From: Hevea brasiliensis
Taxonomy: Eukaryota; Streptophyta; Magnoliopsida; Malpighiales; Euphorbiaceae
Reading direction: 5' to 3'
Length of the DNA: 64,000 nucleotides
NCBI RefSeq assembly: GCF_030052815.1
Contig: NC_079497.1
Coordinates: 20,598,258-20,662,257 of the forward strand
Shown here: positions 1 to 12,648 of the stretch, piece by piece
Layout of the letters: each line of letters begins with the position of its first letter
How positions within the stretch are numbered: the stretch's first letter is position 1
Made by a program: the position numbers and the translations under genes
The notes under the pieces: model-generated
The model's database searches: none
What the model saw: the letters and a program-made list of their open reading frames with translations, nothing else
Told to the model about the DNA's origin: nothing

Positions 1-113
1 CAATTTCATAGTGATGGATCTTCATCTGGAGTGGAGTCGTCCAAAGCCATGCAATGCAGTATTTTTAAAAATGTAACATCGATGAGACCTATTGAGCAAG
101 GTTGCCAAAAGCC

Positions 114-960
114 ATGAATTGCCTAAGTTGGAATTGCCAACAACTTGGTAACCCTCAATTAGTGTTAGCTCTTAAAGAGCTTATAAAAATTAATAAGCCC
201 TCTACTATATTCTTAATTAAAACTTTGGTTCATTCTAATAAAATTGAAGAGCTCTTTTGCAGTGTGGTTTTGATTTTTACTTTTTGTTGATTGTGTGGAT
301 AGAGGCAGTGGTTTGGTGGTGCTTTGGAATAAAATTTTTTTTGCTCTGATTGTTGGTTATTCCCCTCATTTTATTAATATGCTTTTGTCTAATCGAAGTG
401 GTTATGATTGGCATTTAACTAGTTTTTTTAGTTGCCCTGAATGTAGTAGGCAAAGAGAATCTTGGAACTTGTTAACTCATCTCTCATCAATATTCTTCCT
501 TGGTTTTGTATTAAGGACTTTAATGATCTCCTTTTTGTAGAGGATAAAAGAGGGGGTGTAGATCATCTAGAAAGATTGTTCAGGGGTTTTAGGGATGTTG
601 TTGACACTTTTTAGTTAAAAGATTTATCATTGATTAGGCACCATTTTACTTAGGAACAGGGTAAATGAAGAGTATCATGGGTTCAAGAGAGGTTGGATAG
701 GGCTTTGGTTAATTAGGAGTGGTAGGGTTTGTTTCTTCATTGTAAACTATATAATTTGATCACTACAATTTCTAATCATTCCCTTATTCTTCTACACTTG
801 GATGCTTCTATTTTGATTAGTCAAAGGAAGAGATTTAGATTTGAAAACTCTTGGCTTTTGAACTCAAATGTTTGGGATGTGGTGAAAAATAGTTTGGCAA
901 CTTCCTCAAGTAATATCATTGGTCGGCTTGAGCATTGTATTCAGGGCTTACAATCTTGAA
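114..960 (+). pseudogene. LINE ORF2 endonuclease domain remnant
   Basis: Translation from the ATG at 114 begins MNCLSWNCQQLGNPQLV and continues to LKELIKINKPSTIFLIKTL. This matches the usual start of the apurinic-like endonuclease domain of plant L1 ORF2, where the WN-C-GLGN and P-x-x-x-FL-ET motifs contribute metal and DNA contacts. The expected glutamate of 'ET' reads as lysine (IKT) here. The frame is lost near 287 and recovered in other frames to about 960, with an in-frame stop inside every long stretch. It is non-functional. Confidence 0.7.
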
Positions 961-1269
961 GTCGTGGGATGAATGCTAAATTGAAGAGGGAAATTGATAT
1001 TAAAAGGGATCAACCGGAGAGATTTTAGAATAGCATTGCTTTGAGTTCAAGCTTGGTTTTATCTACTACTAAAAAGGAGCTTAATAATCTCTTAACCTAG
1101 GAAGAATTGTTTTGGAAGCAAAGAGATAAAATCTTTTAGTTACGGCATGGGGATAACAATACTCATTATTTTCATGCTTGGGCTTCTGCCAAAAAGAAAA
1201 TTAATTCTATTTCCACTTTGTAGAAGATAATGGGTGTTGGTTTAAGGATATGGAAGGTATGAATAATTT

Positions 1270-1843
1270 AGTTTATGATTATTTTAGCCAGCTATTTTGT
1301 TCCCACATTGTGATGAAGCTTTGTACAGTAATGTGGTGAACCTTATGAATGCTCGGGTTTCGAATGATGGTAATGAGATGCTTTTAGCTCCTTTTTCTAA
1401 TGAGGAGTTGCACTTGGTAGTGTTTCAAATGCATCCTAATAAAAGTCCAAGGCTTGATTGTTTAAATCTAGGCTATTTCCAAATTTTTGGCTTGTTATAG
1501 GAAAGGAGGTGGTAAAGTATTGTAAGCTTTGGGTGGAGTCTAGGTCTTTTCTAGAGGGGCTTAATGACACCATTGAGGTCTTCATTCCTAAAGTAGAGGC
1601 ATCTGCATCTCTTAAGGATCTTAGGCTTATTTCTTTATACAATGTCCTTTATAAAATTCTTGCTAAATCTATGGCTAACAAGCTTAAGAGATTGTTACCT
1701 AATGTGATTTCATTGGCTTAATCAGCTTTTGTTCTCAATAGATTAATCTCAAGCAGTATCTTATTGGCTATTGAGGTAATTAACCACATGAAAAGGAAAT
1801 CTAAAGATAATAGAGATGAGGTAACTCTAAAGATTAATATCAG

Positions 1844-1923
<80 letters not shown>

Positions 1924-2580
1924 TTGATTGGGAATTTCCAGTTCGTATGCAGTGTAAGCTAGGCTTTGCTCAGAGGTTTGTAGATCTTATAATGTTGTGT
2001 GTTTCTTTTGTTATATGTTCAGTAGTTTTGAATGGAGAAAAAGTGGGCCCTATAGTGCCAAGTAGAGATTTAAGGTTGAGAGACCCCCTCTCCCTTTTAT
2101 TTATTCATCATCTGTGTTGAAAGCCTTTCAGCTCTCTTCGAAAAGCAGAATCAAAAGGGCAACTCCATTGTTGTCATGGTAGTCGGAAGCCCTAGTATAT
2201 CTCACCTCTTATTGGCACATGATAGTTTCTTTTTCTTTATGATGAATGGGAGAGAATGTTCAAATGCGAAGCATATCCTTGCATCTTATGAAAGGGCTTC
2301 AATTCAGGCTATTAATTTTCAAAATTTGGGTATCTTCTTCAATACAAATGTGCCGAGTTTAGTTAAGGTTAATATTTCCAAACTGTTAAGTGTTCATACG
2401 CCTCTCAACCATGGAAGATTCCTGGGCCTTCCTTTTCTTATTGGCGAGAATAAAAAGCAAATATTTTCTTTTCTAAAGGATAGGCTTTGGTGTAAGTTGC
2501 AAGGGTGGAAGAGTATGTTCCTCTCAAGAGCTAGGAAAGAATTTTTACTTAAAGTTGTAGCTCAAGCTATCCTAGACTAT
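1270..2580 (+). pseudogene. LINE reverse transcriptase domain remnant
   Basis: Recognisable RT pieces follow in order. SNEELHLVVFQMHPNKSPRLD (1400-1460) is the decayed 'MxPxKSPGPDG' block. FIPKVEASASLKDLRLISLYNVLYKILAK with ANKLKRLLPNVISLAQSAFV (1583-1735) is the 'IPK...RPISL-N--YKI-AK...QSAFV-GR' block. Later blocks around 1930-2120 and 2190-2580 carry the SxxNxxKS-like and 'LGxPxxIG' thumb regions. The catalytic FADD region near 2210 is degraded. The domain is cut by the (TA)n tract at about 1848 and ends at the TRIM insertion at 2581. Several frames and stops mark it as dead. Confidence 0.8.
1848..1920. repeat. (TA)n microsatellite
   Basis: About 36 consecutive TA dinucleotides lie inside the LINE RT domain. 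They read open only because TA repeats encode Ile-Tyr in frame, so the long open frame here is an artefact. Confidence 0.97.
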
Positions 2581-3277
2581 TGTAATGGCCTGATCCACTA
2601 GTGATATTGTCCGCTCTAAGCCAAAGCCCTCACGGTTTTAAAACGCGTTACTAGGGGTTACAAACCACCAACTTATAAACCCAGCATCTCTCCCGTATTT
2701 TGTCGATGTGGGATTTGCCTAGGGTGTTACAATCCACCCCCCTTATGGGACTCAGCGTCCTCGCTGAGGTTTGCCCCACCATCGTTCAAGGTTGCACGCG
2801 GAGCGGCTCTGATACCAAATTGTAATAGCCCGATCCTTCTCCAGTTAGTATTGTCCGCTTTGGCCCATGGGCCTCACGGATTTGTCCCTTGGGAGGTTTC
2901 ATTCCCAAAAGCGCGCTGACCAGGTGAGGAAGGCTCCCACATATATGGCCCAAATCTTTTCTTCCCGTTTTCGATGTGGGACACGAAGTTTTCACCCCAG
3001 TGCGTAGCTGGTTGAACAAGCACGTCCCAACCCCATCCCTGGGTCGTGACAAGCCCACCAGCTTTCGCCTGGTGCGTCCTCGCACCACACACCGTACTAG
3101 AGGGAGTCCAGCTCTGATACCATAAATGTAATGGCCCGATCCACTAGTGATATTGTCCGCTCTAAGCCGAAGCTCTCACTGTTTTAAAACGCGTTACTAG
3201 GGGTTACAAACCACCAACTTATAAACCCAGCATCTCTCCCGTGTTTTGTCGATGTGGGATTTGCCTAGGGTGTTACA
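2581..3277 (-). mobile_element. TRIM (terminal-repeat retrotransposon in miniature) with three LTR-like units
   Basis: A 697-bp element lies inside the LINE and is flanked by the perfect 5-bp duplication ACTAT (2576-2580 and 3278-3282). Its ends are TG...CA. Direct terminal repeats of 151 bp (2581-2731 and 3127-3277) differ at five positions. Next to the right repeat, TGGTATCAGAGC on the minus strand (3111-3122) is a primer-binding site for initiator Met-tRNA. Next to the left repeat, a purine run on the minus strand (2732-2745, AAGGGGGGTGGAT) is the polypurine tract. The element therefore reads on the minus strand. No coding sequence is present. The internal part holds a third, divergent LTR-like unit with its own primer-binding site, listed separately. 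Confidence 0.92.
2806..3122 (-). repeat. Internal third LTR-like unit with second primer-binding site in the TRIM
   Basis: The minus-strand motif TGGTATCAGAGC occurs a second time at 2806-2817. Three bases beyond it, at 2821, a TGTAATAGCCCGATCC sequence starts a unit that parallels the TRIM LTR in order (TATTGTCCGCT, CCTCACGG, CGATGTGGGA) but is clearly divergent from the two outer repeats. It runs to the outer primer-binding site at 3122. This is a composite arrangement: either an older related TRIM kept inside, or recombination between two TRIM subfamilies. Confidence 0.75.
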
Positions 3278-3282
3278 ACTAT

Positions 3283-4919
3283 TGTGTGTTTGCCTTTCTT
3301 GTTTTGTTCCCCTTGTGAAGAGTTACAGAGGACGATGTAGTCTTTTTGGTGGGGTACAAAGAATGATGGTAGAAGAAATATGCATTGGTTTTCAAGGGAT
3401 GAAATGTGTTACCGTAAGGAGATGGGTGAAATTAGTTTCAGAAACCTTCATCTTTTTTAATATAGGAATGCTTGTAAAGCAGGTTTAGAGAATTATCTCT
3501 TAACCAAATGCTCTTCTATCAAGAACTTCTAAAGATAAATATTTTACTAAAGGAGACTTTGTTAAAGCTAAGGAAGGGCACGACCCGAGCTTTACTTGGA
3601 AGAGTTTATAGCATTCAAAAGAATTGTTGATTAAAAGGATTAGGTGGAGAATTGGTAATGGGTTGGATGTTCGGGTGTGGGAGGATCCATGGATTCCAAA
3701 TAATGACAAGTTTTTTTATCTAGTCCTCAATAGTCACTGATTTAAGGAATTAAAAGTGGCAGATATCATTGATTCGAGAATCAAGACTTGAAATATATCT
3801 TTAATTCAAGAATTATTCACTTATGAGGAAAGTAACTCTATTCAGAAGATTCCTCTTAGCTTTAGAAGTTGCTTTGATTTGAGATTCTGCATCATGATAA
3901 GAGAGACTTGTATACAGTGAAGTTGGGTTATAAGCTCATTTCTCAAAGTGTTGTTTTTATTGCTAATGGACATAGTTTTACTGGTTGAAGGAAATTATGG
4001 GAGCTTCAAATTTCCCTTAAGGCTAAAAGTTTTATGTGGAGGCTATGCAATAATATTCTTCCAACGGTGGATAGATTGTCTCAGTGGGCTATTAGTGTGC
4101 AGGGTCAATGTTTGATCTATAGGGCTGATGAAGATATTGTCCATGCTTTGATTTACTACCTGAAGCCTATGTGTTGTTGGATATTCCTATTATAAAGGGG
4201 TGGTTGAGTTTTATAGACTTTTTTCCTTAGCTTTTTGATACTCAGAATTTTAAAGCTATTGCTAGGCTGAGTATTGTAGCATGGAGCATTTGGTCTTTTT
4301 TGCAATATTCTCCTGTGGAAACAGCAATTTAGATTGCCCCAGGAGATTGTCTCCACTTTCTCAAATACTTATAGGAATGGGAACAAGTGAAGATTAGTTC
4401 TAACATCCATTTATCTGCTCCCCCTTCATTGAATTTGGGTTCTCGTTGGTGTAAGCTAGTTGCAAGGAGGGTTAAGGGCAACATGGATGCTGTTGTTTTC
4501 CTAGATGAACAATGAATAAGCTTTGATGCTACATGAAGAGACAGTTCAAGCATTTTTGTGGCTACAATTAGTGGCCATTGGGCAAGCTATTTGGTGCTTA
4601 AACTGGTAAAGGCCCTGAGTTATTGGTAAGCTTTATCTTGGCTATTGAATAATGAGGTTGACCATATGGATATTGAGTTGGATTCTTAGCTCATTACTTT
4701 AGCTATGGTATATTCTAAAGAGGACCATTCAGAGTTTAGAAATGTTATTCTTGATTGTCGATTCTTGTTTCAGCATGAAAATTCATTTTTTGATAACTGG
4801 GTGAATAAGTGGGTCAATAGAGCAGCTCATGCTATTGCTAAAAATGCTTTTTCTCATAACAACTATTTTCATTGGATTGATCCTCCAAGCTCATATCTTG
4901 TATTGTTTTGGAAGAGAGT
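3283..4919 (+). pseudogene. LINE ORF2 C-terminal part: zinc-binding RT extension and RNase H-like tail
   Basis: The LINE resumes after the TRIM. Around 3990-4180 the translation LWELQISLKAKSFMWRLCNNILPTVD is typical of the zf-RVT region of plant L1 ORF2 (W-L-x-P-K-x-K-F-x-W-R). Around 4430-4905 an RNase H-like tail is visible, ending with NKWVNRAAHAIAKNAFS, the 'VNxxADxLAxxA' helix of this domain. In-frame stops are frequent. The unit ends at 4919, where a solo LTR is inserted. Confidence 0.75.
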
Positions 4920-7900
4920 TGTCACGACTCAATTCTATGGGCTGAACCGAAACTAGGTGTTGTGTTGATATAAAGGCCCAAAACTCGTAGTAAGTCTTAT
5001 TATTCTCTAAACCCATAAACAGACCAAAACTTAAGGTGCAACATGCAAGATAAAATATTATAACTCAATTAAGGGAGTCCAACTCAACCTAATGTATAAC
5101 ACAATAATCTGGGGAGCCCAGCTCAACCCTAATACCCAACAGGCATAATACATTTAATACCATATATTATTATACACTAGTGTCGTGGTGAACACTAAGA
5201 TTAGAATAAATAAATAAATAAACACAATAAAGACTACTAAGCAGTACCACAACCTATGGAAAAAAAAATACAAGTTACTCTGAAAGAAGAATGCTCGTCC
5301 TGCGACCCAAGGAAAAATATTGAACATGAATGACCATTGCTTCAAAGAGTTTAGATATTGATTATGATTATAAACTCTATAAATATCTATTTCTAATGTA
5401 GTCCTATTAATAAAAATTCACCTAACAAACAAATCACTAAAATCCTCACACAATAAGATAAATTGGAGCTACACATGTACACCTAATACATATTAGGTGC
5501 TAACCTTATACTCTAACTCTCTAAAATTCAACATATTCTTTTAATCCTCTTATGCGAGTGTTAGCAATCCATATGGTCGTCGTACCAACCCTGCAGTGGC
5601 GAGATTTAGTCGATCCATATATTCGTCATATCTACCTCGTCCATCCATGTCCATATTCACGTGAGTCAATAAATTTCTCATGCTGTACCTACCCTAGGAT
5701 TTTTCACATCCATAATACATATATATAAGCTCCAATTTATCATCAAGTTGGCATAACTCCAAAAAAAAAAAAAAATTATAGTGTAACAAGTAGGGGATGC
5801 TCCTAATGTAATAGCTATATATGTTTGTATATAAGTGAATGCATGAACATGCTAGGAAAATATAAATAATATTGAAATTATAAAAACAATCTATCTCAAA
5901 TGTAACACCCCAAAATTTTAAATTTTATTATTTTATGAGTATTATTGATATTTTAATTTTATTAAATTTTAAGAAATTATTTGAGATTTTTCGGATTTTA
6001 AAAATCGGGTTCGATTTTTCAGAAATATAAACTTTGATGATTTTTAAAAATTTATTTAAAGACCACGTGGCAAAACTAAAAATATATTTGGAGTCTATGA
6101 ATTTTTCTGAGTTTTCTGAAATTTTTTCAGAATTTTTGGACCCGACCCGACCGGATTGGACTGGTTGAATCGGACCGGCTCCCTCTCCTTCTTCTTTTTC
6201 TCCCGCGCGCGTCTCCTCCTCCTTCTCTCTTTCTCCCGTTTTCTCTCTCCTCCCGCCCCAGCCCGCCGGCCAGCCACCTCCCTCGCCACCCCAGCTCACC
6301 GGCGCGCCGCCCCACCCCTTCGCGCGCGAACGCCCCTCCCTTGCGCGCGCGACCGTTCGTCTTCCCGGCCAAAATTCGGCCGATCCGGCCACCAATCGGA
6401 TCGGGTCTTGTGTCTAAACTCATCTACTCGTTGAGACTTTCCATAGACACCAAGAACACTGAAATCCATCGAGCGGTTTGTCCAATTTTTGCCCGGGAAA
6501 TTTTAGCCCATTTTCACTTTCGGGCTAGATTTCTCGCAAACCGTGAATCCCACGAGAAAACTGAGAGTACCAGAGCACTCCACTCGTCGAGAGCTTCGCA
6601 GCGACATAAATTTTGAATTTTTTCGACACCGTTTTTCGGTGGGTCCCACGGAACTTCGCAGTGTCTTTCCAAGTATTAAATGAGCTTAGAAAATTCTGAA
6701 AAATTTATGTACTAACCCCCGTGTTGTGGGCTTCGTGTAGGTATCCTCAATTCGTGGAAATTCAACGATTGGAAGATCTATGAATTTCGGCGAGACACTT
6801 TATTCTGGAAAAGTCTCGGGTGGATCGAGGTTTTGGCTACCCCCCCCCCCCCCCATTTCTAGACGTCCCGAGCGCGTCTCTGAAGTCGGAATCGGCAAAG
6901 GTAAACCCGAACCTTACTTTTTCGTAATTTTCTAGTGCTTAAATAGGATTAAAAATCCATAAAATATTCGTGGTAGCTTAGAAAATTATAATTCTTTTTG
7001 CAATAGCCTAGTAATATTGCTAAAGACCGCGAGACAAAGTTTTAGAATTTTTAGAGCTTGTTTAGGCAGCTTTGCAAAAATGATTGATTTGATGGGCCTA
7101 GGAGGGGCTGTGTGATATGATTGAGTTGTGGATATATGAGTTGCGAATATAGAAGTGTGTTTTGAGCCCTTTTGCAGGTTGGGTAGGTCCTAGGTATAGG
7201 GGAGACTCTGCCGGATTTTTGGCACGACTTAGGACGTATTTGGTCTTTTCTTGATTTGTATTGAGTCATTTGTATTAAATAATTGTAATGTAATTGTCAG
7301 GTGAGCCGGGACAGCCTTCTTCCTCCGCCCAGCCGCCACAGTGACCGTTGTCAAGTCTGTGAGTAAAATATTAATTTTAATTGTAATTTCACTATTATTA
7401 TATGTTCAAGCATGTCCATGCATCACTTATATGCATATATCTATGTAGATAAACTTTAGGCACGATTTATGTTGCATTCATAACTGTGAAAGTGCTATGT
7501 ATGTTGTTGTGGTAATTTGGAGCAGTGTGCGTGCGTTGGCGTGCGTGTGATGTGGTGTGGACTATGGATAGGACGGGTAGACACGGCTTGAGATCTTCGC
7601 TGGGACCCGGTCCTTCGGGGTAGTCACGGCTTGAGTTCTTCGTTGGGACCCCGATTTGGATTATTAAGCGAAAGTCCGGCTTGAGTTCTTCGCTGGCACC
7701 AGGTTGGATTTCAGAGAGCTATATAGGGGATCAGCTCCCATATATTATGATTGATATTATTGGGTGTGTGAGTGCTCCAAATTACCTTTTTGCTGTTATG
7801 ATGTGAATTTATTGTTGATGTTGCATTTCACTTTACAGGATGCATTAGTTTTAGATAGTTATAGAGATTATGGTTAAAATTGATATTTTACTCTCTGAGT

Positions 7901-10245
7901 CGAACGCTCACTCCTGTTCAATATTTTTCCAGGCTACAGGAGGATATTTTTGAGGTTAACCTGCTTTCTCCCTCGCAGGTCGATTATTAATGTTTGTATA
8001 AACTTGTTAAATCTTAGAATTTCCGCATGTGTTAGAAATATTTATTTGATTTGGGTCTGTAAACTAAATTGTTATTTTGGACCTGTAAACTTAATATTCT
8101 ATGCATGTTCGATGGATTGGATGAGGGAGCTGAGCTCTCATTTATTTTTATGCTGATGAGTATGTGGAGGGTGAGCTGAGCTCCCCAATTGAGTATTTAT
8201 TGTGTTTACAAGTCGGGTGAGTCAAAAACTCCCCGTTGAAAGGTCTATTTTATGGCCGGACTCTGTCCGTTTGATTTCTTGAAATTGGGCCCAAATGGGC
8301 CTTAGAGTTGGGTTAAGTGAATAGTTAGGCTTACTACGGGCCTCGGGGGCTTTAGGCTGGCCCAGGTCCTAGTGCCGGTCCGGCCCATAGGTTGGGTCGT
8401 GACATCAAACTCACAGAGCTGATGACCCGACTATAGCTGATTCGACTAAAAAGAAGAAAACGGCCAACTAAATCACTTATAGAGACATACTGACCTTTAT
8501 TAATTGACTACCAAACTAATTAAAATAAATTAAAAAAGCAAAAATTTAATCCTAAGATTTTGTCAAAATTTCATCAGAGTCTTCTCTATAATTAGATCTA
8601 ATCCCCTGCAAGAAAACTCAACAATTCACAAAGAATAGCAACACACAGGGCCTTAAGCTCACAACAACAATTCCAATACCCACCAAGGCCTACAAAAAGC
8701 CTAATTTTATGTCCAGTTCCTCCATATCCAACTCAGGTCCCTAAACATCACTACAATCCAATTAATTATCAAATACCCTCTAAAAATTTCAAAAATATTC
8801 TTGGGGGTCCTTCTCATCATCTTAAAATCCATACAATTTATTATAATTGTTTTCAACATGTCATATTTTATCCATTTATCAGCTACCTTAAAACTAATGA
8901 AACTACATAAGTTAAGTTCATATTTACCTTTTCCAAATATGTTACTTGGAACGTCTAACAACACTGGAAATGACTGTAAGTATGACCACCTTTAGAGACA
9001 ACTTACTAGATATCCAGATTAGTTCAAAGATTTAGTACCAGGTACCGATGAGCTATCACCGCACCTAAATAAAACCCATAAAGTGTTAATAATTATCATA
9101 TAATTATTTTTTATTTACGGGAATAAAAAAGGCTCAAATTTCTCACTGTTCATTATAAGCCGCTAATGGTCACCTTTTCTAAACAACATCCGATCAGAGT
9201 GGGATTAGTCCCATCTTGAAGATTTTTGCATGCTAAATTCAACGATGGTCTCGGATTGTCATTCTAATTGCCAAATCGTTGGGAAAATGGTCGAAAAGCC
9301 GCTGCCATACCTATTTTCTCTCTCCTCTTTCTCTCGCCAGATCTCTTTCCTCTGACTACCATTTCAGGTGAAGTTGGTCCCATTAGAAAGCTTGTAATCC
9401 CAAGAGTCATTTGCCACTAGTCCTATCACATTTGACCACCGGACGGCATTGGAAACACGTCGAGAAGTTGTTGTCCCACTTGTGCACCATTCCTCTTTTC
9501 TCTCCTCGCCATTTGCTCTACCGCTGACCATTATAGCTTCTTGCGATTGCCACCATCCCTAAAGTTGGGGAAAGCCTCGCCGGTAGTCGAAGCAAGGGAG
9601 GGTCACCCGAGAAAGGAAGGAAAAGGTTGGGGAGGGGAAGACACATGCATGAAGAGGGGGAAGGGGGAGGGGGCTGAGAGCTGCACGATTTTTTATTTTT
9701 TTTCTCTTAATTACATATTAAGCCCTAAACTTTTGTAAGTTTTCAATTAAGTCCAATCTTCTCCTTTCATTTAGGTGTAAATTTATTTTAACTTATTTAT
9801 AATAAAACTGAAGTAAATTTAATAACAATAATAATAATAATTAACTTTACCTGAACTTAATTAAAGAAACACTATACTTAAAATAATAATACACATTAAA
9901 ATAAACTTAAATTAAATTATAAATTTGTTTTAATCTTTTTAAATTAAAAACACAAATCAAGACTAAATAAATATAGCAATATAACCACAACTAACATTTT
10001 AAATTGTTATATTTAAATAAATTTTTGAAACTGTCCATAAATAATTCAATAACACTAATTTAAAATTCCATTTAATAATACTAATACTTTAATACTTGAT
10101 ATAATATTAAATTTTAAGGCTAATCATTTAAATTAAAATTAAAATTTTTAAATAATTTCATAAAATATATTTAAAAGAAATAAAATAATATTAAAATAAT
10201 TAATTTTAATTATTATTAAATTTTATAACTTTTCAAGACATTACA
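4920..10245 (-). mobile_element. Long solo-LTR-like element (about 2.8 kb net), interrupted by an inverted relative
   Basis: The left end is TGTCACGACTCAATTCTATG at 4920 and the right end is ...GACATTACA at 10245. The flanks AGAGT (4915-4919) and AAAGT (10246-10250) form a 4-of-5 target duplication, and LINE sequence lies on both sides. The element is cut at 5900 by the 5901-8404 insertion. It is homologous along its length to the element at 21179-24408, for example in the CACAGAGCTGATGACCC-like block (8411) and the block after it. TG...CA ends, a 5-bp duplication and no coding sequence indicate a solo LTR. Long LTRs of this style occur in Tekay/Del chromoviruses, but no coding region is present to confirm the lineage. 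Confidence 0.75.
5901..8404 (+). mobile_element. Long solo-LTR-like element (2504 bp) nested in the previous one, opposite orientation
   Basis: The perfect target duplication TCAAA (5896-5900, 8405-8409) flanks a TGTAACACCCC...GGGTCGTGACA element. Its right end is the reverse complement of the left end of the element it entered, so two members of one broad family lie head to head. The stretch 7870-7990, with an 'ACGCTCACTCC...TTTTTCCAGG' style, resembles LTRs of plant gypsy chromoviruses. A GC- and CT-rich pocket (about 6130-6460) and a run of C (6839-6853) stand out from the AT-rich surroundings. The long minus-strand open frame over 5928-6395 is low-complexity and is not treated as a gene. 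Confidence 0.8.
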
Positions 10246-10284
10246 AAAGTGTAGAATAAATCTTCTTTGTTAAAAAAAAAAAAA

Positions 10285-12588
10285 TCTTATGGAAAAGAAG
10301 TCATAATTTTGAAAGTGTAAAAAGCACAAAATGATAAGACAGATTTTTTCTATTTTTTAATAATACAATAGCTATAATTAATATATTTATTTCTCAATAA
10401 TAAAACACATTTTATTCCTTTTTTCCAAATTTTTATTATAATATATAAATAGGCTTTAAAAAAAAAATGATTTTAGTGGGTTCCACATATAAACTATTCA
10501 ACTTTTGTAATTCTAGAGTGAGGCATCGTTAAGCCTGATTTCGGACACTTGAATGTCTCGAATGCTGAACTGGCAGAGTCAATTCTAAATTCTGACAACG
10601 ATGCATACATCAGATAATAAAAACTGATATTAAAAAATCATTAAAAAAAAAAAAAAAAACTGACCTCTTGCTTCTCATTGTTGCAAACCCACAATCCAAA
10701 TTGCGAACCCAACATGAAGGGGCCATTGTTATTAAATCTAGCAACTAATAAGTCAACTTAATGCATTGATAATATGAAAAAAAAAAAAATTGAGTGGATT
10801 TTTTCGTTGAATCGAATAAAGAATTGATATAAAAAAAAATTAAATGACCTAAATAATGATCCGATTTTTCCCAAGGCACGAAAGTCATTAATATTGATAT
10901 AGCAAATAGGCTAAAGCCCATATACAAATGGCTTAAAAATGCCCAATGGATGGGCTAGATACAAATGACACCCAAGCTCACAATAAAACGCCCACCAATG
11001 TAAAAAGGACACCTAGACCCAGCTCTCTAAAGGCCCAAGCCCATCACTCAGAACCTAGCAAGGGCAGAAAACACAGAAGAGGAAAATAGAAAATGCAATA
11101 TCGTCATCTCCTCTACAGCCATCATCGGGAATTAATGTTGCCGAGAAAAGAACATGGCCGTTGAAGGCAAATGTCGGTTAGAAAGACCCAAGGATAGCAT
11201 CCACAATGATGGATCAAGCTAGACTAGGATTGGAGACAAACCATAAAATAGAGAAACATGGGTGAGCGATAGTCACAGAGCCAAGATCCAAAGGTTGCGA
11301 TAATCGATTAACCACAGCCCGCACCAATAACACCGATCGCCAAGCGTCCCACTTGCGCTATACCTACTTAGTCACCAACGAACGAAAACAAACAAACACT
11401 CGTGCCTCTAGATAGTCTGAACACAAGCAGGGTAACAACTAAACCTTCTTCTTTCAACACAAACACCTGCATCCAAGAAAACCAACCAAACAACACAACA
11501 TGGTAGACCAATGACCTGTCCTCGCCAATCAGCTCTGGGTCTACCTCCAAAAAAAAACAAAAATCACACAGAACCTTATTTATGAACAAACCCCATCCGG
11601 AGGGAGGGAGGACGCAACCAACCTTCTAGACAAGGAAGGAGGTTCCCCCTACCCAGATGTGGCAGAAGAACCGCTGGATGACAATCAAAATGAAGATCGA
11701 CTGTCTCAGATGAAAAACAGAAAAAAGCTAGAGAGAACCCCGAGGATGAGTTCCTACGATGATTTTGGACTCTAATAATAGGTCGGATTACTCTAAAACT
11801 CATTGAATCTATTGATTTAAAATTTTTTAATTTAAAAATATCAATTATATTAGTATTTTAAAATTTAAATTTATATTTAATTAATAAATAATTATTTTTT
11901 AGCTATTATTTTTTTTATTTACAATAATACAAGAAATTTGTTAAAATGATATGTTTATTTTTTTATTTTTAATATTTAATTAATATTTCACAAATATTAT
12001 TAAGAAGGTAATTAATTTCATTATATTATTTTATATATCAACTACAAATATTAAGAATAAAAATATTAATAATATTATTATTAAGATATATGTAAATATA
12101 ATCTGAAATGTTAATTTTAAAAATAAAATTTAATTGATTAAAATTATTTAATTATATTAATAAATGTAATATTTAATTAAATTTTTAATGATTTATTGAT
12201 GGAAGCAGTGGTCTGCCGGTTAAACCAGTAGCTCATTGATTTGGTCCCTCAACCGGATCAATCTTCAAAACGGATTTAATAACTATGGATGGGATTGCAA
12301 ACTAGTCCCCTACCAGCAAATAATACTGGAAATCTCTCTTCCCCTTCTCTCAAAAACCTATCTCGCCCTCTATGCCTGGTCCTGTAAACTGAACTCATCT
12401 TGCCCAATCTTCAAATCATAACTCACCAATCCAAACCATATATTTTTCATTCAAAAAAAAAAAAAAATCAAACGACACGTTCAAATACTCACAAATTCCG
12501 CTGGATTGACAAGGCAGCACTACCCAATAAGACAACACGGCCAAAGATCGTGCAGGACCAATGCATATCTTTCTTTCTTTTTTTTTTT

Positions 12589-12648
<60 letters not shown>

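Larger units (their letters stand above)
1..10284 (+). mobile_element. Decayed L1-type LINE (ORF2 part), split by later insertions
   Basis: Reading across the plus strand gives the domain order of a plant L1 ORF2: endonuclease, reverse transcriptase, zinc-finger-like RT extension and RNase H-like tail. An A-rich tail lies at about 10272-10284. The reading frame is broken by many stops, several being TAG or TGA where tryptophan is expected, and by frame changes, so the copy is dead. Its sequence is interrupted by a (TA)n tract, a TRIM element (2581-3277) and a nested pair of long LTR-like elements (4920-10245). The LINE resumes at 10246 for about 25 bases before its poly-A. Its 5' end, including any ORF1, lies left of the window. 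The 3' target duplication could not be verified without the left flank. Confidence 0.85.

Noticed and set aside
1764..2120. 118-codon open frame with poly Ile-Tyr
   Set aside because: It is open only because the (TA)n microsatellite has no stops in that frame; the flanks are LINE RT debris.
2786..3088. 100-codon minus-strand open frame in the TRIM
   Set aside because: TRIMs are non-coding; the frame crosses an LTR-like unit and has no recognisable motif.
5928..6395. 155-codon minus-strand open frame rich in Arg, Gly and Glu
   Set aside because: Low-complexity translation of a CT-rich pocket inside a solo-LTR-like element, with overlapping open frames in other registers and no domain.
10900..11803. 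Less AT-rich segment with several small minus-strand frames, considered as a host exon or a LINE 3' end
   Set aside because: No domain, no consistent splice sites and no clear LINE motif could be read.
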